A DNA stretch of 64,000 bases from Desulfobacter sp. (GTDB lineage Bacteria; Desulfobacterota; Desulfobacteria; Desulfobacterales; Desulfobacteraceae): contig CP054837.1 of NCBI GenBank assembly GCA_028768525.1, positions 1,470,001 through 1,534,000 on the forward strand, given 5' to 3'. The notes beneath the pieces are model-generated. The model was not told the DNA's origin, searched no databases, and saw only the letters and a list, made by a program, of their open reading frames with translations. Position numbers and translations under genes: made by a program. The stretch's first letter is position 1, and each line of letters starts with the position of its first letter. Of the stretch, positions 61,551 to 64,000 are shown piece after piece.

Positions 61551-61585
61551 GCCCCTGTCCCCCAAGGACAGGGGCCTTTCTTTTC
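61551..61585 (+). terminator. Intrinsic terminator of the acs operon
   Basis: GCCCCTGTCC at 61551-61560 pairs with GGACAGGGGC at 61566-61575 around a CCCAA loop and is followed by CTTTCTTTTC. It separates acsE from the small protein and cooC. Confidence 0.85.
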
Positions 61586-61596
61586 GTTTTCTTTTC

Positions 61597-61625
61597 TTGC
61601 TTCGCCCCCCTTTATTTACTAAGAT
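61597..61625 (+). promoter_or_regulatory. Putative promoter for the small protein and cooC
   Basis: TTGCTT at 61597-61602 and TAAGAT at 61620-61625 are separated by 17 bases directly after the terminator. Matches are modest. Confidence 0.35.
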
Positions 61626-61682
61626 ACATCCTTATGTTTTTAGGGTGCACACCACCCAAGCTGAACAGGAAAGGAACCTATT

Positions 61683-61982
61683 ATGGAAAACATGAAAGTC
61701 ACCGACAAATGGTACTATCTCATTGTCCAGGACCCGGAAACACCCTATGAGAAATTCATCGGGTTCAGCAATGAAGATACAGACGAGAAATTCCTCCCTG
61801 CCTTTAAGACAAAACAGGACGCGAAAGAGTGCTTCTCCCTGATGCCCAAGGATGTATTCAAGGGCAAATATGATGTTCATGCCGTGATTCTGGATGATAT
61901 CCTCACCGCAGCCGAGGAAAAAGGGCATAATGTTTTTTTAATGGATGAACAGGGTAAAATAACGCGGCAGCTTAACAAATAG
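61683..61982 (+). CDS. Small conserved-looking protein of unknown function between acsE and cooC
   Basis: The 99-residue protein begins MENMKVTDKWYYLIVQDP and has no signal peptide, membrane segment or cysteine pair (a single Cys lies in KECFSLM). It is acidic, with an alternating strand/helix pattern: YYLIVQDP, FIGFSNEDTDEKFLPAF, then a helix KQDAKECFSLM and DVHAVILDDILTAA. I do not recognise the family. A ribosome binding site (AAAGGAAC) precedes the ATG, and coding-type codon use matches its neighbours. The position, with cooC 37 bases downstream, suggests a role in maturation or regulation of CODH/ACS, which is inference only. Confidence 0.7.
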   Translation: MENMKVTDKWYYLIVQDPETPYEKFIGFSNEDTDEKFLPAFKTKQDAKECFSLMPKDVFKGKYDVHAVILDDILTAAEEKGHNVFLMDEQGKITRQLNK

Positions 61983-62019
61983 CTAATGGGAGAATACCCA
62001 TAACAAGGAGTTTAAGTCA

Positions 62020-62802
62020 GTGAGTCTGAAACTTGCATTCGGCGGCAAGGGTGGCGTGGGCAAAACCACGGTCACCTCTCTTATCGCCAGAACCATCGCA
62101 GCACTAGAAAAAGAGACAAGCGTGATTGCTATTGATGCGGACCCCGTGGCCAACCTGGCCGCTGGTTTGGGCATTGACGAAACAGAACCCATTACACCGG
62201 TGGCGGAACTCTCGGACCTCATCGCCGAGCGGACCGGGGCCCAGCCCGGGACCATGGGGGGATTTTTCACCCTCAACCCCAAGGTAGACGATATCCCTGA
62301 GCGGTTCTCCATTGAAAAGGACGGTGTAAAATTATTGGTCATGGGCACGGTCCAGCAGGGCGGCGGAGGTTGCATCTGCCCGGAGGCCACGATTCTAAAG
62401 GCCCTGATGAACCATCTGGTCCTGGCCCGGAACGAAGTGGTGGTCATGGACATGGAAGCCGGGGTCGAACACCTGGGCCGGGCAACCTCAGGATCGGTGG
62501 ATGCCCTTGTGGTCGTTGTCAATCCCGGAAAACGCAGCCGGGTGGCAGCGGATAAAATCAGGAAACTGGGGCAGGACATCGGCATAAAAAACATTGTGGT
62601 GCTGGGCAACCGGGTCAGATCGGAGGAAGACAAAGCCCTGATCCGGGAAAGCATGGCCGACTATGACATCCTGGGATTCCTCCCGGAACTGGATGAAATT
62701 GTCCAGTCAGACCGTGACGGCTCCCGCCCCTTTGACGACATCAGCACCATCCCCGCAGAACTCAGGGAAATTGCAGAAAAACTAATTGCGCTGGATAAAT
62801 AA
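62020..62802 (+). CDS. cooC: CO dehydrogenase nickel-insertion ATPase CooC
   Basis: The 260-residue MinD-type ATPase has the deviant Walker A FGGKGGVGKTTVTSL at the N-terminus and AIDADPVANL. Its GGCICPEA segment (residues about 115-122) contains the CxC motif by which CooC dimers bind nickel. DMEAGVEHLGR follows as Walker B region. The GTG at 62020 follows AAGGAG. It delivers Ni to the C cluster of AcsA and possibly to the A cluster. Confidence 0.92.
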   Translation: MSLKLAFGGKGGVGKTTVTSLIARTIAALEKETSVIAIDADPVANLAAGLGIDETEPITPVAELSDLIAERTGAQPGTMGGFFTLNPKVDDIPERFSIEKDGVKLLVMGTVQQGGGGCICPEATILKALMNHLVLARNEVVVMDMEAGVEHLGRATSGSVDALVVVVNPGKRSRVAADKIRKLGQDIGIKNIVVLGNRVRSEEDKALIRESMADYDILGFLPELDEIVQSDRDGSRPFDDISTIPAELREIAEKLIALDK

Positions 62803-62815
62803 GCGTCGTGATCTT

Positions 62816-62857
62816 TGTGTCCTTTGTGAGGAATGAACTGATCCCCCGAAGGACACA
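62816..62857. terminator. Convergent inverted repeat between cooC and gap
   Basis: TGTGTCCTT at 62816-62824 is complementary to AAGGACACA at 62849-62857, leaving a 24-base loop. It lies between two convergent genes; the T runs on either side are short, so termination is probable but not certain. Confidence 0.45.
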
Positions 62858-62871
62858 GAGGACGCAAAATT

Positions 62872-63888
62872 TTATTTGGCTTCCATGGCGGCGATGGTGG
62901 TATCCAGCATCCGGTTCGAATACCCCCACTCATTGTCAAACCAGGCCTGAACCTTGACCATCCGACGCCCCGCCACCCGGGTCTGGGGCAGATCCACAAT
63001 GGAAGATCTGGGATCATGGTTAAAATCGCAGGAGACCAGTTCCTCGTCGGACACCCCTAAAATACCCGACAATTCATTTTCCGCCGCCGTGCACAGCATC
63101 CGGTTTACCGCCTCCACGCTGGTGGGGGCATGGACATTGACGGTGATATCCATGATGGAGACATTGACGGTGGGCACCCGGATGGCCAGGGTTTCGAATT
63201 TCCCGTCCAGGTGGGGAAGAATCCTGCCGATTCCCTTTTCAAGGGAGGTGCTCACAGGAATGATGGACTGAAGTGCCGACCGGGTTTTCCGCAGGTCCTT
63301 GTTATACGCGTCGATCACGGGCTGGTCATGCATGGCAGAATGGATGGTGGTTACGGTGCCGCATTCAATGCCCAGGCTCCGGTCCACCACATCCAAAATC
63401 GGGATAAGGCAGTTTGTGGTGCACGATGCATTGGAAATGATTGAGTGGTAAGGTTTCAGGGCCTGATGGTTTATCCCGTAGACAACGGTGGCGTCCATCT
63501 CATCCTTGGCCGGGTGGGAATAGATCACCTTATAAGCCCCGGAAAGAAAATGGAGTTCGGCCGCCTCACGGTCATTGAAAATACCGGTGCAGTCCAGGAC
63601 CACATCCACATTCAAATCCTTCCAGGGCAGATTAACAATATTCTTTTCCTGGAAGAGATGAATGAAATCATCCCCGATCATCATGCCACGGCCCGCCTCT
63701 TTCACCTCTCCGGGAAACCGCCCGTGGGTGGAGTCAAACCGGGTCAGGTGATAAATGGTACCCGGCCGGGCCGTCTCATTAATGGCCACAAGGTTCAGTT
63801 TCTCCCTGAACCGTTCCGATTCATACATGGCCCGTGCCACGCACCGCCCTATCCTGCCGTATCCGTTGATTGCAATATTGTATTTCAT
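62872..63888 (-). CDS. gap: Glyceraldehyde-3-phosphate dehydrogenase, type I
   Basis: The 338-residue enzyme converts glyceraldehyde 3-phosphate to 1,3-bisphosphoglycerate with NAD(P). It has the nucleotide loop INGYGRIGRCVAR, the active-site Cys in SNASCTTNCL near residue 155, the catalytic His in HSAMHDQPV and the C-terminal WFDNEWGYSNRMLD. ATG 63888 follows GGGGGGAG; the frame extends upstream to 63951 without similarity. It may run in the gluconeogenic direction in an autotrophic or acetate-using organism. It converges with cooC. Confidence 0.96.
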   Translation of the reverse strand: MKYNIAINGYGRIGRCVARAMYESERFREKLNLVAINETARPGTIYHLTRFDSTHGRFPGEVKEAGRGMMIGDDFIHLFQEKNIVNLPWKDLNVDVVLDCTGIFNDREAAELHFLSGAYKVIYSHPAKDEMDATVVYGINHQALKPYHSIISNASCTTNCLIPILDVVDRSLGIECGTVTTIHSAMHDQPVIDAYNKDLRKTRSALQSIIPVSTSLEKGIGRILPHLDGKFETLAIRVPTVNVSIMDITVNVHAPTSVEAVNRMLCTAAENELSGILGVSDEELVSCDFNHDPRSSIVDLPQTRVAGRRMVKVQAWFDNEWGYSNRMLDTTIAAMEAK

Positions 63889-64000
63889 ACCTGCTCCCCC
63901 CAGGAATAGCTCCGGGGCTGTTTGTCCCATCCCAAGGAGATGGTATACCACAATCCGGTTTTTAATTTAACCCCGTGGTCGAATCATTTTTTACCCCGAT

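Overview
The window looks like chromosomal DNA of a complete-oxidizing, sulfate-reducing type Desulfobacterota (Desulfobacterales, most likely Desulfobacteraceae). The inference rests on a full carbonyl branch of the reductive acetyl-CoA (Wood-Ljungdahl) pathway together with formate-tetrahydrofolate ligase, FolD and a selenocysteine-containing formate dehydrogenase, plus an Mn-dependent pyrophosphatase, an ADP-forming acyl-CoA synthetase and a meso-DAP type division/cell-wall cluster. I cannot fix the genus by eye. No insertion sequences, prophage genes, CRISPR arrays or rRNA genes were seen; one tRNA gene (Gln) is present.

Layout. 1-7.4 kb: the 3' part of an ECF-transporter T component, then an operon headed by a small protein with two ribbon-helix-helix-like repeats, followed by a Gld-type ABC exporter (ATPase, permease, GldG-like auxiliary protein), a DUF4340 protein, a PlsC-like acyltransferase and a single-domain response regulator. 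7.6-24.6 kb: a compact division and cell wall (dcw) cluster, mraZ-rsmH-ftsL-ftsI-murE/murF (one fused gene)-mraY-murD-ftsW-murG-murC-murB-ftsQ-ftsA-ftsZ, with many start/stop overlaps and a 10-bp-spaced GTGG repeat array in front of mraZ that looks like a MraZ operator. 24.6-34.4 kb: a B12-radical-SAM type protein, an orphan CheA, a hybrid PAS/REC/GGDEF protein whose key catalytic residues are replaced, a solute-binding protein, the Mn pyrophosphatase with a strong terminator, and a REC-PAS-kinase-REC hybrid.

34.5-39.6 kb: a divergent pair consisting of an RnfB-GltD fusion flavoprotein (minus strand) and a 922-residue formate dehydrogenase (plus strand). The dehydrogenase frame contains an in-frame TGA followed by a bacterial SECIS hairpin with the same apical loop and spacing as E. 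coli fdhF. 39.7-49.6 kb: housekeeping and accessory genes: a second solute-binding protein, a short-chain dehydrogenase, an AlaX-like editing protein, an RluD-type pseudouridine synthase, CarD, and a minus-strand group DUF1844-ispE-tRNA-Gln-prs-rplY-pth, then the ADP-forming acyl-CoA synthetase.

49.7-63.9 kb: the C1 metabolism block. fhs and folD (minus strand) make and interconvert C1-tetrahydrofolates. Divergently, acsD-acsA-acsB-acsC-acsE encode the corrinoid protein small subunit, CO dehydrogenase, acetyl-CoA synthase, corrinoid protein large subunit and methyltransferase; after a terminator come an unrecognised 99-residue protein and the nickel-insertion ATPase cooC. A glyceraldehyde-3-phosphate dehydrogenase gene converges on cooC. 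Together with the formate dehydrogenase these genes cover formate/CO2 interconversion, formyl-/methenyl-/methylene-THF steps, methyl transfer and acetyl-CoA synthesis or cleavage; methylene-THF reductase is not in the window.

The most unusual items are the RnfB-GltD fusion facing the Sec-FDH, the roughly 170-residue Ala/Lys/Glu repeat tail on AcsD, the small protein before cooC, the MurE-MurF fusion, the catalytically degenerate receiver/GGDEF hybrid, and the tandem RHH-like protein heading the Gld exporter operon.
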